From: Flavobacteriales bacterium UBA952
GTDB taxonomy: Bacteria; Bacteroidota; Bacteroidia; Flavobacteriales_D; Crocinitomicaceae
Reading direction: 5' to 3'
Length of the DNA stretch: 64,000 bases
NCBI GenBank assembly: GCA_002293185.1
Contig: DBCS01000002.1
Span: forward strand, 1 to 64,000
A program made the translations under genes and the position numbers. Numbering within the stretch: the stretch's first letter is position 1; every line of letters begins with the position of its first letter. This document shows, piece after piece, positions 1 to 8,968 of this stretch. The notes below the pieces were generated by a model that was not told the DNA's origin, searched no databases, and worked only from the letters and a program-made list of their open reading frames with translations.

Positions 1-836
1 TCTGAAATGGTATGATGGGGTTTTCGGAACGGCCGGTGCGTTACAATTCCACTACTGCGTTTTTTACCAGCAACGCTATGAATTTTTGTGGTTTCTAGCG
101 CTTCGTTTAACGACATTGGTGGCAAAATAGATGGCAGCCTTTTCGCTAGCATGGATTTGCCAGCTCCGGGTGGCCCAACCAAAATAAGATTATGTGCGCC
201 TGCTGCCGCAATTTCAAAGGCACGCTTGACGTGTAATTGGCCTTTTACCTCGGCAAAGTCTAATGTCGTTTGGGTAGCTAGTTGTTCGAATTCTTCGGGC
301 TTGATAGTTGGGGTTTTTTGAAGCGATCCTTTGCCATTTAGTAAGTCAATGACTTCTTGGATATTTTGAACGCCAAATATTTCTAAACCGTCTACTATTG
401 CGGCTTCTGCGGCGTTTTCTATTGGAACAATAAGACCTTTAAAACCCTCTGTTTTGGCTTGTAAGGCAATAGCTAAAATTCCTTTGGTGCGTTGAATGCT
501 GCCATCGAGAGAGAGCTCACCGAGCAACAGCAGTTCTGCGAGGCGCGTATCTTTGACTTGTTTGGTAACGGCAAGAATTCCAATGGCAATGGGAAGGTCA
601 AAAACAGAGCCTTCTTTGCGGATATCGGCAGGTGAAAGATTGATCGTGACTTCCTTTCCAGGGAAATGGAGTTTGTTGTTGCGAAAAGCAGCTTTAATGC
701 GCTGGTGGCTTTCGCGTACGGCAACGTCCGGAAGCCCAACTAAATGAAAATTAATACCTATATCGATATTGACCTCGACTTGTATGGTGGTGGCACTGAT
801 GCCAAAAACGGCGCTAGAGTAAGTTTTGATGAACAT
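1..836 (-). CDS. comM: YifB/ComM-family Mg-chelatase-like AAA+ ATPase, 5' part only
   Basis: The first 278 codons are present and the gene runs off the left edge, so the C-terminal part is not visible. Residues 1-170 form the N-terminal ChlI-like domain of the family. A Walker A motif, GPPGAGKS, lies at 221-228, and the family motif FRKPHHT follows near 270-276. ComM is a hexameric helicase that promotes branch migration during natural transformation in Haemophilus and Vibrio; in Bacteroidota it is conserved but its role is mostly inferred. The ATG at 836-834 is the only start that gives the usual N-terminus. The neighbouring secreted-protein gene on the same strand starts about 800 bases upstream and ends 91 bases before this start. 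Confidence 0.9.
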   Translation of the reverse strand, partial: MFIKTYSSAVFGISATTIQVEVNIDIGINFHLVGLPDVAVRESHQRIKAAFRNNKLHFPGKEVTINLSPADIRKEGSVFDLPIAIGILAVTKQVKDTRLAELLLLGELSLDGSIQRTKGILAIALQAKTEGFKGLIVPIENAAEAAIVDGLEIFGVQNIQEVIDLLNGKGSLQKTPTIKPEEFEQLATQTTLDFAEVKGQLHVKRAFEIAAAGAHNLILVGPPGAGKSMLAKRLPSILPPMSLNEALETTKIHSVAGKKRSSGIVTHRPFRKPHHTIS

Positions 837-927
837 AATGAACCTTGATTTTTTCAAAGTTCATCAGAACCGCGCTGCGTTGCTTCAGTAGATCTACGGA
901 GTCTGGTGCTTTTTGGAAATTAAATGT

Positions 928-1638
928 CTATTCTATCAGTAATTTCTGACTCATTCCGTTGTCAATTGTGAATAAGTAGCATCCTTTGGGTAGCCGTTCG
1001 AGGTCAATTTTCATTTCGATGGCATGTACTTCGGTGGAGAAAACCAGTTGGCCATAGAAATTATAAAACCGAAGTGTTTTTCCCAATTGAAGGGGCTTCA
1101 AGCTAAACACACCGTTACTCGGATTTGGATAAACAAGAATTGGGTTAGTGGCCATGGCCTGCACTTTACTCGTGACGCATTCGCCAGGATAAAATGAACT
1201 GACGCCATAATAACTGGTGGCAATGCATGAATTTTGATAAGTGATGGAATCGCAGCCGCAAACGGGGTCAATGACGCCTGGGCACAGCACTTGAAGGTCG
1301 ATCAATGCTGAATCAATGCAACTTAAAATGACAACGGTGTCTTGAAGACAGGCACTATTGCATTCATAAGAGGAACTGAAAAAAGAACTCTCGTAATTGA
1401 TGCCGTCACTACCAATCCAGCCACAGCCTGAAAGCACCACACAGCCTGAATCTGTTAGGGCCCAACCGAGGGCCATGGCGCACAAGCCAAAGTCTACACC
1501 AAAAGGAATGACCTCGCAGGTATCGTTGAAGTCTTTGTCATTGGGCCAAGCATGTGTTCCTTTAATTGGCCAATCCTGAGCGTTATAAAATGCAGGTAAT
1601 AGTAGAAATGAAATGAGAAATAGAAAAAATTTAGTCAT
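928..1638 (-). CDS. Secreted Kazal-like protein with T9SS sorting tail
   Basis: A 236-residue secreted protein. Residues 1-20 form a signal peptide with an ILISFLLL-type hydrophobic core. The middle is cysteine-rich: residues 41-108 hold about ten Cys. Residues 119-154 have the Kazal-like pattern PVCGCD..TYQNSC...GEC, seen in protease inhibitors. Residues 169-236 begin VYPNPSNG and end KLLIE, a type A T9SS sorting domain, so export through the outer membrane by the gliding-associated secretion system is expected. I place the start at 1638 because an in-frame ATG 42 bases upstream would put a lysine-rich stretch before the signal peptide. It lies 51 bases after the aminotransferase gene and could share its transcript. 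Inhibitory activity is only inferred; the first Cys-rich part has no family I recognise. Confidence 0.85.
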   Translation of the reverse strand: MTKFFLFLISFLLLPAFYNAQDWPIKGTHAWPNDKDFNDTCEVIPFGVDFGLCAMALGWALTDSGCVVLSGCGWIGSDGINYESSFFSSSYECNSACLQDTVVILSCIDSALIDLQVLCPGVIDPVCGCDSITYQNSCIATSYYGVSSFYPGECVTSKVQAMATNPILVYPNPSNGVFSLKPLQLGKTLRFYNFYGQLVFSTEVHAIEMKIDLERLPKGCYLFTIDNGMSQKLLIE

Positions 1639-1689
1639 GGAAAAATTCTTGTTTCGCAATATTTTTGATTTAACCTTCAAGTTTTCAAT

Positions 1690-2904
1690 TCAATGTAGAT
1701 GGCCCATTATTTTTTCAACCGAAGCAATGACCGCTTTAATAACGGTTTGTACTTGTTCATCATGGAGATCATAATATACAGGTAACGAAATTTCAGTGGA
1801 GTAGTGGGTGTAGGCCCGTGGGAAATCAGTCATTTTGTAGCCTAAATTCCGATAGGCCGTGAGCAGGGGCAAGGGCTGAAAATGGACATTTACCGCAACG
1901 TCGCGTTCAAAAATGTCTTGTATGATTGCATCGCGTTGTGCTTCAGTACAATTGTTAATGCGCAATTGATAGAGGTGGTAAGAACTTTGCTTTTGTTCGG
2001 TTTGATAAATTGGAGTTATAGCCCATGCGAATGGGTTAAATGCTTTATCGTAGGCGGCAAAAATAACCTTGCGTCGGTCTAAATTTTCTTGGTAACGCCC
2101 GAGTTCAATTAAGCCGATAGCTGCCTGAATATCAGTCATGTTGCATTTATAACCTGGTTCTAAAACATCATAGCGCCAGGCGCCTTTTTGAGTTTTTGCC
2201 AAAGCATCTTTAGATTGCCCGTGTAAGATTTTCATGTTGAAGGTCTTGTAAATGGCATCATGATCAAAGCCTTCTGGTAAATTAAATGTGATGGCTCCAC
2301 CTTCAGCAGTAGTGAGGTTTTTTACTGCATGAAAAGAAAAAACTGTAATGTCGGCAACACTTCCTATGCGTTTATTATTGTATGAAGCACCAAAACTATG
2401 AGCGGCATCAGCTGCAATTAAAATGCGTCCAAGTTGCGCCTGTTCAGCTGAATTGGGTTCAAACAAGTGCTTTTTCTCTTCAATGAGTTGATAAAGCGAC
2501 GTGTAATCGCAGGGGAAGCCACCAAGGTCTACGGGCATAATGACTTTGGTCTTACTTGTAATTTTTGCTGCAACAGCACTTATTGAAAGATTAAAATCGG
2601 CGTCATTGATGTCAACAAAGATGGGAGTTGCACCTGTGTGCAAGACTACATTAGCACTTGCACAATAGGTATAGACCGGAATAATGACTTCATCGCCAGG
2701 CCCAACGCCCCACCAGCGCAATAATACTTCCATGCCGGTTGTCCAAGAACTAACAGCAATGGTTGTTTTGGCGCCACAATAGGCACTAATTTCTTTCTCA
2801 AACTTTTTGGTTCTAGGCCCTGTAGTAATCCAGCCGCTTCTCAGTGCAGCGCTTACTTCGTCAATTACAGCTTGGTCAATGCGAGGAGGGGAAAAAGGGA
2901 TCAT
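1690..2904 (-). CDS. DegT/DnrJ/EryC1/StrS family sugar aminotransferase
   Basis: A PLP-dependent aminotransferase of 404 residues that probably makes an amino sugar from a nucleotide-linked keto-sugar for the surface polysaccharide. The N-terminus has the family start IPFSPPRID and the GWITTGP segment. D166 in ADAAHSFGA contacts the PLP ring nitrogen, and K195 in FHAVKNLTTAEGGA is the Schiff-base lysine. Length is typical. Its start overlaps the stop of the preceding glycosyltransferase by four bases, so it is the last enzyme of the polysaccharide operon. The exact sugar cannot be read from sequence; epimerase or dehydratase partners are not in the window. Confidence 0.9.
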   Translation of the reverse strand: MIPFSPPRIDQAVIDEVSAALRSGWITTGPRTKKFEKEISAYCGAKTTIAVSSWTTGMEVLLRWWGVGPGDEVIIPVYTYCASANVVLHTGATPIFVDINDADFNLSISAVAAKITSKTKVIMPVDLGGFPCDYTSLYQLIEEKKHLFEPNSAEQAQLGRILIAADAAHSFGASYNNKRIGSVADITVFSFHAVKNLTTAEGGAITFNLPEGFDHDAIYKTFNMKILHGQSKDALAKTQKGAWRYDVLEPGYKCNMTDIQAAIGLIELGRYQENLDRRKVIFAAYDKAFNPFAWAITPIYQTEQKQSSYHLYQLRINNCTEAQRDAIIQDIFERDVAVNVHFQPLPLLTAYRNLGYKMTDFPRAYTHYSTEISLPVYYDLHDEQVQTVIKAVIASVEKIMGHLH

Positions 2905-4124
2905 GAAAGAATGTTGAGTTGTTTATAAAATGAGGCGGCAATTTGGTCGCGATTAAAATGAGCACTTACATATTTTCGGCCTTTTTGCCCAGCAATTTTA
3001 ATGCTTTCTGGATGTTGAATCAAAACTTGAATGGCATCGGCTAGTGCGGTATGGTTCTCAGGCTCAAAGAACCAACCAGCCTCCGCATTGTCAATAAAAT
3101 GACCCCTCGCTTCGCCATCTACACCCAAAAGTAAGGGAACTTCCATAGCCAGTGCCTCAAAAACTTTTGAAGGAATTGCACCCTCAAAGAGTGGTAATTT
3201 TTTTAAAGGTACTAAAGCTACATCAATTGCTTTGAGAATTTGCGGCATGTCTTTTTTGGCAACAGGTTCCAGAAAATGTACATTTTTTAATTCACGGGCC
3301 TCTTTTAAGGTCTGTAGTTTTTCTTTCTCCGGGCCAGAGCCTTGAATAATAAAATGAACGTTGGTTTGTTCTATTAGTAAATTGGCGGCATTCAAAATGA
3401 CTTCTAGACCTTGGGCATGGCCAATAATGCCGCCATAAAAGAATAAAATATCTTGGTCAGAAAAACCATTTTGAAACCGAAAATCACCTGGCTCAAATTT
3501 TACAGGATCATAAAAATCAATATTCACACCATTTGGTAACCAATAGACATTTTGATGCGTAAAACGATTTTTTATGTCGTCAACAATTCCTTGGGTTTGC
3601 CCCGTAATTAGTGAAGCGCGTCGGTAACATTGCGCTTCAAGTTTATAGGCTAATTTTAAAAAAAGTTGATTTTGAACAATCCCTAATTTTTCTGCACTCT
3701 CTGGCCACAAATCAGAAACATTAAAAATAAGTTTTGCTTTTAGCTTTCTAGATAAGGCCATTGCAGTATAGCCCAAAAATAACGGTGGGCTTTCTATCAT
3801 TAAGAAATCAAAGGATTTCATCTGACGGCCGCGCCAATAAGCGGACCACACGAAACTAAAATAATTCAGTAAACGGGCTACAATTCCTTTGGATTGAGAG
3901 ACGTAAATCCATGACCGATGCACCTCGATTCCATCAATGATTTCTTCCCGATTTTTTCTTTTTTCATACCCTTGCATTATCTTCATTCGAGGGTAATTGG
4001 GTAATGCAGTCAATACTTCTACATGAATACCATTCGATTTTAAACGAACTGCAAGTTCGTGTAATCTATTTTGAGGCGCGCCAATTTCGGGTGGATAGTA
4101 TTGGGTTAATATGAGAATTCTCAT
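2901..4124 (-). CDS. Glycosyltransferase family 4 (WbuB-like)
   Basis: A 407-residue GT-B glycosyltransferase. The N-terminus MRILILTQYYPPEIGAP is typical of WbuB-type enzymes that add sugars to a lipid-linked O-antigen or capsule unit on the cytoplasmic face. The C-terminal nucleotide-sugar domain carries FFYGGIIGHAQGLE and IPSKVFEALAMEVPLL. The start at 4124 was chosen because it gives an ATGA overlap with the preceding polymerase gene (stop at 4121) and the conserved N-terminus; an upstream ATG at 4166 would add 14 unmatched residues. Donor and acceptor are unknown. Confidence 0.9.
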   Translation of the reverse strand: MRILILTQYYPPEIGAPQNRLHELAVRLKSNGIHVEVLTALPNYPRMKIMQGYEKRKNREEIIDGIEVHRSWIYVSQSKGIVARLLNYFSFVWSAYWRGRQMKSFDFLMIESPPLFLGYTAMALSRKLKAKLIFNVSDLWPESAEKLGIVQNQLFLKLAYKLEAQCYRRASLITGQTQGIVDDIKNRFTHQNVYWLPNGVNIDFYDPVKFEPGDFRFQNGFSDQDILFFYGGIIGHAQGLEVILNAANLLIEQTNVHFIIQGSGPEKEKLQTLKEARELKNVHFLEPVAKKDMPQILKAIDVALVPLKKLPLFEGAIPSKVFEALAMEVPLLLGVDGEARGHFIDNAEAGWFFEPENHTALADAIQVLIQHPESIKIAGQKGRKYVSAHFNRDQIAASFYKQLNILS

Positions 4125-5338
4125 GATGTTTTTTTGATGGGTTGGGCCGATAACACCAGCAGCCAACAGATGAAAAAGACAATTCCTGATTCTCGTTGAA
4201 GCATGCTTTCAAAAAGACAAAAAACAATGAATGTTCCCAATACAAGTAGTGAACTTATATCTTGCTCGCTATAAAAAAACAGACCAAAAGAAATGATGGT
4301 GGTAAGAAATAGCAAAAGGCCAATCCATCCGAGTTCGTTCCAAATTTGTAAATATTGATTGTGTGGGTTGAATTCTTTTTTGGCTTGTTCAGAATAACCC
4401 CACTGCTCTAATTTTTGCATCAATTTGGGCTCTAACCCGCCGAGGCCTAGTCCAAACGGATGTGCAACTCCAATTTGATAACTTGCGGTCCAAAGTAATA
4501 ATCTTACTTCATTGCCTTGAAGGGGTTCCGTTCGTCCTTTGATGAATTTGGTCGGATTACTGAGATAACTTTTCGTGAAGTGCCAAGCATTCTGCGCATC
4601 CGCTTTAATTTCTTGACTTTGTAAGGCCAGCAAGACACCAATAAACAATGTGCTGCACCCGATGACTAAACTTTTTGTCCAGCCAATTTTCTTGGAAAAT
4701 TGCCAACTGCTATAGGTCATGAAAACCAGTGCTAAACTCATAATACCCGCAAGTGATCCGAGATGCAGATGCATGGCAGTGAATATGGCTATAAATAACC
4801 AAGAAAGCCAACGTGGCTTTGATAAGAACCAAGCCACTCTGCGCAACAAAAGGCCTATGATACTAAAAATTAGAAAAGCCGAAAAATAGGACGGGTGGTG
4901 TACTTGTGAAAAGTAAGTAGTACTAAAACAGCGAACGCTGTTACCAAGCGTCATTTGACACATAACGGCGTCGTAGTAGGCGATGACGACTAAAAGAATA
5001 CAAGCGATTATATGACTTAGCCACATCTGCGCCAATGGAAGCGGTTTTTGCCACTTAAACCCAACGAGAATAGGAAAGGCAAGAAAGGCGAGTTTTCTTT
5101 CGAGAGCTGGGAAATCTGGTTGCGAAGACCAAAATAAGGAACACCCGTAAAAGATAAAAAGCACCAGCCAAAATAGCTGGTTTTTGCGTAAGCGAAATTG
5201 ATTTATTTTCCGAAAACGGCCAATCACACTTAATAGTAAAAGGAAAATGAGCAAAGGACCTGCCAAGGGTTTCCAAAGAAGCCAGGCACCGCAAAATACG
5301 ATGAGTGTAATTCTGAATATCTTCTCTATCCCCGACAT
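4121..5338 (-). CDS. O-antigen ligase/polymerase family membrane protein (Wzy_C-like)
   Basis: A 405-residue protein with about ten hydrophobic segments. Near residue 325 it has NPHNQYLQIWNELGWIGLL, the HNxYL...GxxGL signature of the WaaL/Wzy_C superfamily, which joins or polymerises undecaprenyl-linked glycans at the periplasmic face. A second, unrelated polymerase gene lies two genes upstream, so one may polymerise and the other ligate, but sequence alone does not decide which. The gene begins directly after the stop of the neighbouring glycosyltransferase (5339) and ends in an ATGA overlap with the next one. Confidence 0.8.
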   Translation of the reverse strand: MSGIEKIFRITLIVFCGAWLLWKPLAGPLLIFLLLLSVIGRFRKINQFRLRKNQLFWLVLFIFYGCSLFWSSQPDFPALERKLAFLAFPILVGFKWQKPLPLAQMWLSHIIACILLVVIAYYDAVMCQMTLGNSVRCFSTTYFSQVHHPSYFSAFLIFSIIGLLLRRVAWFLSKPRWLSWLFIAIFTAMHLHLGSLAGIMSLALVFMTYSSWQFSKKIGWTKSLVIGCSTLFIGVLLALQSQEIKADAQNAWHFTKSYLSNPTKFIKGRTEPLQGNEVRLLLWTASYQIGVAHPFGLGLGGLEPKLMQKLEQWGYSEQAKKEFNPHNQYLQIWNELGWIGLLLFLTTIISFGLFFYSEQDISSLLVLGTFIVFCLFESMLQRESGIVFFICWLLVLSAQPIKKTS

Positions 5339-6439
5339 TTATAGCGATAAATAAAATTCGTGAAGTGTTTTGACTTCGCTTTCCCAACTATACTTTTGCT
5401 CAAAGCAGCTTCTTGCAGCTTTTGCCATTGCTAATGTTTGTTGGGGGTCAGCTATTAATTCTTGCAAAACGCGCGCAATTTCAGATGTGTCTTGTGGGTC
5501 TACAAAATGTGCACACTGACTACCAAACAATAAGGATTTGTACAACGGGAAATCACTCGCAACTACCGCACACCCAGCAGCTAAATATTCAAACATTTTA
5601 ATGGGATAGGCTTCTTTGTAACTGGGTGTTGGATGAAGCGTAACAAGGCCAATTGTACATTTGCTAAGGATATCCTGGATTTCAGTGCGTCCAACTTGCC
5701 CGTGGAATCTTACTTTTTGCCAAGCATTCGTGCATTCTAGTTCAGCAAGTAGCGACGGGTCGTCAAAGGTACCTGCAAGGTGCAACTGCGCATCCACTTT
5801 TTCCATTGCTAACACCACTTCTCTAATGCCACGTGATTCATACAGGCCTCCGATATAACAGATGTTTTTAATATTTTTTTGCTGCCATTGCGGGGTGGGG
5901 AATTCAGAAAGTATTGGAAAATTTCGGACCAACGCTACTTTCTGATGACTTTTGGCAAAACGCGTGCAAATGCCTGGAGTCACAGAAATAATCCCATCAA
6001 GTTTTTTTACATGGCGTTTTTCATACTGCTTATAGGCAAAAGAAATCAATTTTCGGAGCGTCCATGGAATCCAAAACTTATCCATAATTTGTTTGGGCAC
6101 ATCTTCATGTGAGTCAAATACCACTTTAGCACCTTGCCTTTTTAGTTTTGGTGCAATCCGCAATAGTTCTGGGTCGTGTAATTGATAAATATCTGCACTG
6201 ATGCGCAAAGCTACTTCTAAGACTTCATCGACAGTATGTTTCATGCGAATGCGTCGATTTTGTGTTTGCGCAGTAAAACTATGGATTTGTACGCCGTCTT
6301 GCATTCTTGTTTCAGTATTTGGCACGACTACATGAACCTCAAAATCAGTGGCCATTGATCTGGCCATTTTATGAAAAATACGAATGTCTCCATCGAGATG
6401 AACACTAGTGAGGTGGCAAATACGCAAGCGTTTAGACAT
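5339..6439 (-). CDS. Glycosyltransferase family 4
   Basis: A 366-residue GT-B enzyme. The N-terminal acceptor domain starts RICHLTSVHLDGDIRIFHKM. The donor domain begins near residue 190 (NICYIGGLYESRGI) and has the loop YPIKMFEYLAAGCAVVASD near 280, which binds the nucleotide sugar in this family. It probably adds one sugar of the repeat unit at the inner membrane. It overlaps the upstream polymerase gene by eight bases (6432-6439), which suggests translational coupling. The specific linkage cannot be predicted. Confidence 0.88.
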   Translation of the reverse strand: MSKRLRICHLTSVHLDGDIRIFHKMARSMATDFEVHVVVPNTETRMQDGVQIHSFTAQTQNRRIRMKHTVDEVLEVALRISADIYQLHDPELLRIAPKLKRQGAKVVFDSHEDVPKQIMDKFWIPWTLRKLISFAYKQYEKRHVKKLDGIISVTPGICTRFAKSHQKVALVRNFPILSEFPTPQWQQKNIKNICYIGGLYESRGIREVVLAMEKVDAQLHLAGTFDDPSLLAELECTNAWQKVRFHGQVGRTEIQDILSKCTIGLVTLHPTPSYKEAYPIKMFEYLAAGCAVVASDFPLYKSLLFGSQCAHFVDPQDTSEIARVLQELIADPQQTLAMAKAARSCFEQKYSWESEVKTLHEFYLSL

Positions 6440-7601
6440 GAATCAATTCCTTTTTTTGGCTAATGATGAGCAGCAGTATCAAAAGCGCCCAGCCGCCGCT
6501 AAATAGCAAGGTCAGCAAGGATCCCGAACTCAACAAAAGTAACGGGAAAATCTGCAGACTGAAAGCCAAAGCACCGTGTGTTTTCCTGTGTATAATGTTT
6601 AAAAGCCTTAAAAATAATGCAAATAGGCCAGCTGAAATGGGTAGTATCCACCATCCGAAGTTCGTATAAGCACGCATAAAATGGGCTGTATTTACACTAC
6701 CCTTGATGCCTTGTTTGGCATATTCAGGGTAAAAGGTAGCATATAGTTCAAGGTTGTAATCAGCTGTTTTTTGCCCAGTTAATTTCGTGTAAAGCCCAAA
6801 GTCCCGACCATATAAATAAGGTTTGTCATGCGGCACATGTTTAAACCACATTCCGAGTGTTTGTCCAGGAACAATCAAAATACGTCGAAGTAATCCTTCA
6901 GAAACTTGATTGGTTTTGCTTGTCGTTTTGACTTGGGTTTGTAAATCATTTTGACCACCATGAAGTTGAGGATTATTTGCAAAAATGGCCAAAATAAATA
7001 GTGAACCAGACAGCGCGGTCACAATAAAAGCTACAAACCATTTTCGATGAAGTATGCAGTAGATGAGGATGGGCATACTAACCCATAGCAAAAGGCTTTT
7101 TTGGAGCAGCGCTAGGCCATATAAACAACCAATACTCAGGCTAAGTATGCATCCGATTTTATTTTTTTTATGTAAAAAGAACAAAGCGCTAGTTGGCAAC
7201 AAAACTCTAACTGACCAAGTATTCGCGTAGTGTAACCATTTGGGTAAGCCAGTTGTACCGATTTTTCTCAGCAAATTAGCACTAGATAAATTGGGGGCTT
7301 GCCATGCTTCTAGAAATGGAATTTTACCTAACCATAGGAGATGCAGAACAGCAACCATGGATCCTATTGTAAAAAGAAACCATTCAATTTTTTGAAGAGG
7401 AAAATTAGGTAAATCAATATTTATCTTAGGTCTAGGCAGTCCAAAGTAGAAAAGTACAAAGGGCAAAAAGAATAAAAAGAAAAGGGCAGGTGCAAAATCG
7501 AATGCCGTGGTAGCTATCAAGCCGATTTGTAAAAGGCCATAAACGAATAAATAGCTCGTAAAATAAGGGTGGGCGAACACGAATGCATTTATTTGTTTCA
7601 T
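6432..7601 (-). CDS. Polysaccharide repeat-unit polymerase (Wzy-like) membrane protein
   Basis: A 389-residue protein that is mostly hydrophobic, with about ten to twelve predicted membrane segments and a larger polar stretch around residues 200-290 (GGQNDLQTQVKTTSKT; YLYGRDFGLYTKLTGQK). Position between a flippase and glycosyltransferases, and the topology, fit a Wzy-type polymerase. Such proteins diverge strongly, so the family is assigned by context and topology more than by motif. It overlaps the flippase gene by ATGA (7598-7601) and the next glycosyltransferase by eight bases. An alternative is an EpsG or O-acetyl-carrier membrane protein. Confidence 0.65.
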   Translation of the reverse strand: MKQINAFVFAHPYFTSYLFVYGLLQIGLIATTAFDFAPALFFLFFLPFVLFYFGLPRPKINIDLPNFPLQKIEWFLFTIGSMVAVLHLLWLGKIPFLEAWQAPNLSSANLLRKIGTTGLPKWLHYANTWSVRVLLPTSALFFLHKKNKIGCILSLSIGCLYGLALLQKSLLLWVSMPILIYCILHRKWFVAFIVTALSGSLFILAIFANNPQLHGGQNDLQTQVKTTSKTNQVSEGLLRRILIVPGQTLGMWFKHVPHDKPYLYGRDFGLYTKLTGQKTADYNLELYATFYPEYAKQGIKGSVNTAHFMRAYTNFGWWILPISAGLFALFLRLLNIIHRKTHGALAFSLQIFPLLLLSSGSLLTLLFSGGWALLILLLIISQKKELIHV

Positions 7602-8872
7602 GAACGCAGTTTTTCATAGTGTAGGATGCGCAAAAAGATCAGTCCAAAATAAAGACTGTAAGCAACTAAGTCTATCAAACAGTAGCGAATGGTGAAATCT
7701 TCTATAGATGCACCAGGTTGTATAAAGAGCCAAATCATGGCTACAAAGTAAAGGACTTGCCAAATGGCACTATAGCGCACATCTTGCAGTGCAATGAGTG
7801 TCGAGCTGAGCGGCGAAACTATAAATTTTAGCGTTTGTCCAAAAATAAGGATGGCTGTTAATTGACCAGCAAGTTGCCATTCGTGTCCAAAAACAAAAGC
7901 GAAGAGTGGTGTTGCTAAGAAAAACAAGACCAGGGCAAAAGGTAGACTAAGCAAAAGCAGACCCCAACTTACCTTCTTAAAATCTGTTTTGATGTCTTGC
8001 ATGTTTCTGATTTTCTCCGCTTGATGTTGTAGATAAACTTGCGAGAGTGCAATAGATATTAGCGCCATCGGTAAAGACAGCACAAGTCTACTGAGGTCAA
8101 ATTGACCTGTTTGAGCCGTGCCAAAAGCGGCATGAACAATAAAAACAGGTAAGGTCAAACTGATTGTATTCAGCAAGGAGGGCACTGCTTGATATACCGG
8201 GAATTGCCAGTATTGCTTTAGTACTATTGCTATTTTATTTAATTCAAAGCTAAATAAAAATCCTTTTTTTTTGGCTTGGCGAAACCCACCGATAAAATTG
8301 ATCAAATCGCCAATTAAATTGCCCAAAAGCAAACCGCTTTGACATTTGAATAAGCCGCTACCGGTCTGGGTTAGCACCTCTGAGGTACGGCGGTATATTT
8401 TATTGCGAGCAGCCTCTTTAAATGCTTTTTTACGAATCAGATAGAAATTAAAGCATTGGAAACTGCTCACTAAAAACACACTTAATGGCAAAAGGTGTAA
8501 ATACCAAATTGCATGTACATCTAGATTAAATTGTTTAATAATCGTTGCTTCATTCATTATAATAAGCACCCAAAATACAAGAGATAACACGCTACTGATG
8601 AGCACACCGCCACTTACAATTTGCTGCGCATCTAAATCCTCTTCCGGCAAAACAATAGCACTTTCGTATTTCAAGTTGGCGATGGCAACCAACATGCCAA
8701 CCGCAGTGATGTACAATGCCGCAATTCCAAATTCTTCTGCGCTGAACATCCGGCGAAGCAGGGGTTGAAAAAGTATAGGAATCAGTTGAGCAATTAGCGT
8801 TCCTAGAATTAGGGTCGCTGAATGACGAAGCAGTCCGGAGCTGGAAATATATTGACGTAGGCGCGTATACAT
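7598..8872 (-). CDS. Lipid-linked oligosaccharide flippase (Wzx-like)
   Basis: A 424-residue polytopic protein with about 12 hydrophobic segments. The N-terminus has FGTLIAQLIPILFQPLLRR-like spacing and the KYESAIVLPEED segment common in Wzx/RfbX flippases of the MATE-like exporter superfamily. It should move undecaprenyl-diphosphate-linked repeat units across the inner membrane. It is the first gene of the polysaccharide operon. A TAnnTTTG element at 8889-8896 on the same strand lies about 17 bases before its start, giving a very short leader. Confidence 0.85.
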   Translation of the reverse strand: MYTRLRQYISSSGLLRHSATLILGTLIAQLIPILFQPLLRRMFSAEEFGIAALYITAVGMLVAIANLKYESAIVLPEEDLDAQQIVSGGVLISSVLSLVFWVLIIMNEATIIKQFNLDVHAIWYLHLLPLSVFLVSSFQCFNFYLIRKKAFKEAARNKIYRRTSEVLTQTGSGLFKCQSGLLLGNLIGDLINFIGGFRQAKKKGFLFSFELNKIAIVLKQYWQFPVYQAVPSLLNTISLTLPVFIVHAAFGTAQTGQFDLSRLVLSLPMALISIALSQVYLQHQAEKIRNMQDIKTDFKKVSWGLLLLSLPFALVLFFLATPLFAFVFGHEWQLAGQLTAILIFGQTLKFIVSPLSSTLIALQDVRYSAIWQVLYFVAMIWLFIQPGASIEDFTIRYCLIDLVAYSLYFGLIFLRILHYEKLRS

Positions 8873-8888
8873 AATTGGGCTAACCCTA

Positions 8889-8896
8889 CAAAGATA
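8889..8896 (-). promoter_or_regulatory. -7 promoter element of the polysaccharide operon
   Basis: Minus-strand TATCTTTG, an exact match to the Bacteroidota -7 consensus TAnnTTTG, 16 bases before the flippase ATG. No clear TTG -33 box at the usual spacing was seen. Confidence 0.6.
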
Positions 8897-8943
8897 ATCA
8901 AATCAAAATGTCTGCATTTTTAGGGCAAATTAGCGAGGAGCAC

Positions 8944-8951
8944 TATATTTG
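8944..8951 (+). promoter_or_regulatory. -7 promoter element of the hydroxyacyl-CoA dehydrogenase gene
   Basis: Plus-strand TATATTTG matches TAnnTTTG and lies 17 bases before the ATG at 8969. It is divergent from the polysaccharide-operon promoter, 47 bases away. This position also argues against the GTG at 8951 as the start. Confidence 0.55.
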
Positions 8952-8968
8952 TGCAAACTTTTAGTCAA

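Noticed and set aside
841..861. Weak hairpin near the comM start
   Set aside because: It has a mismatch and a six-base T loop, no T-run and no reason by position.
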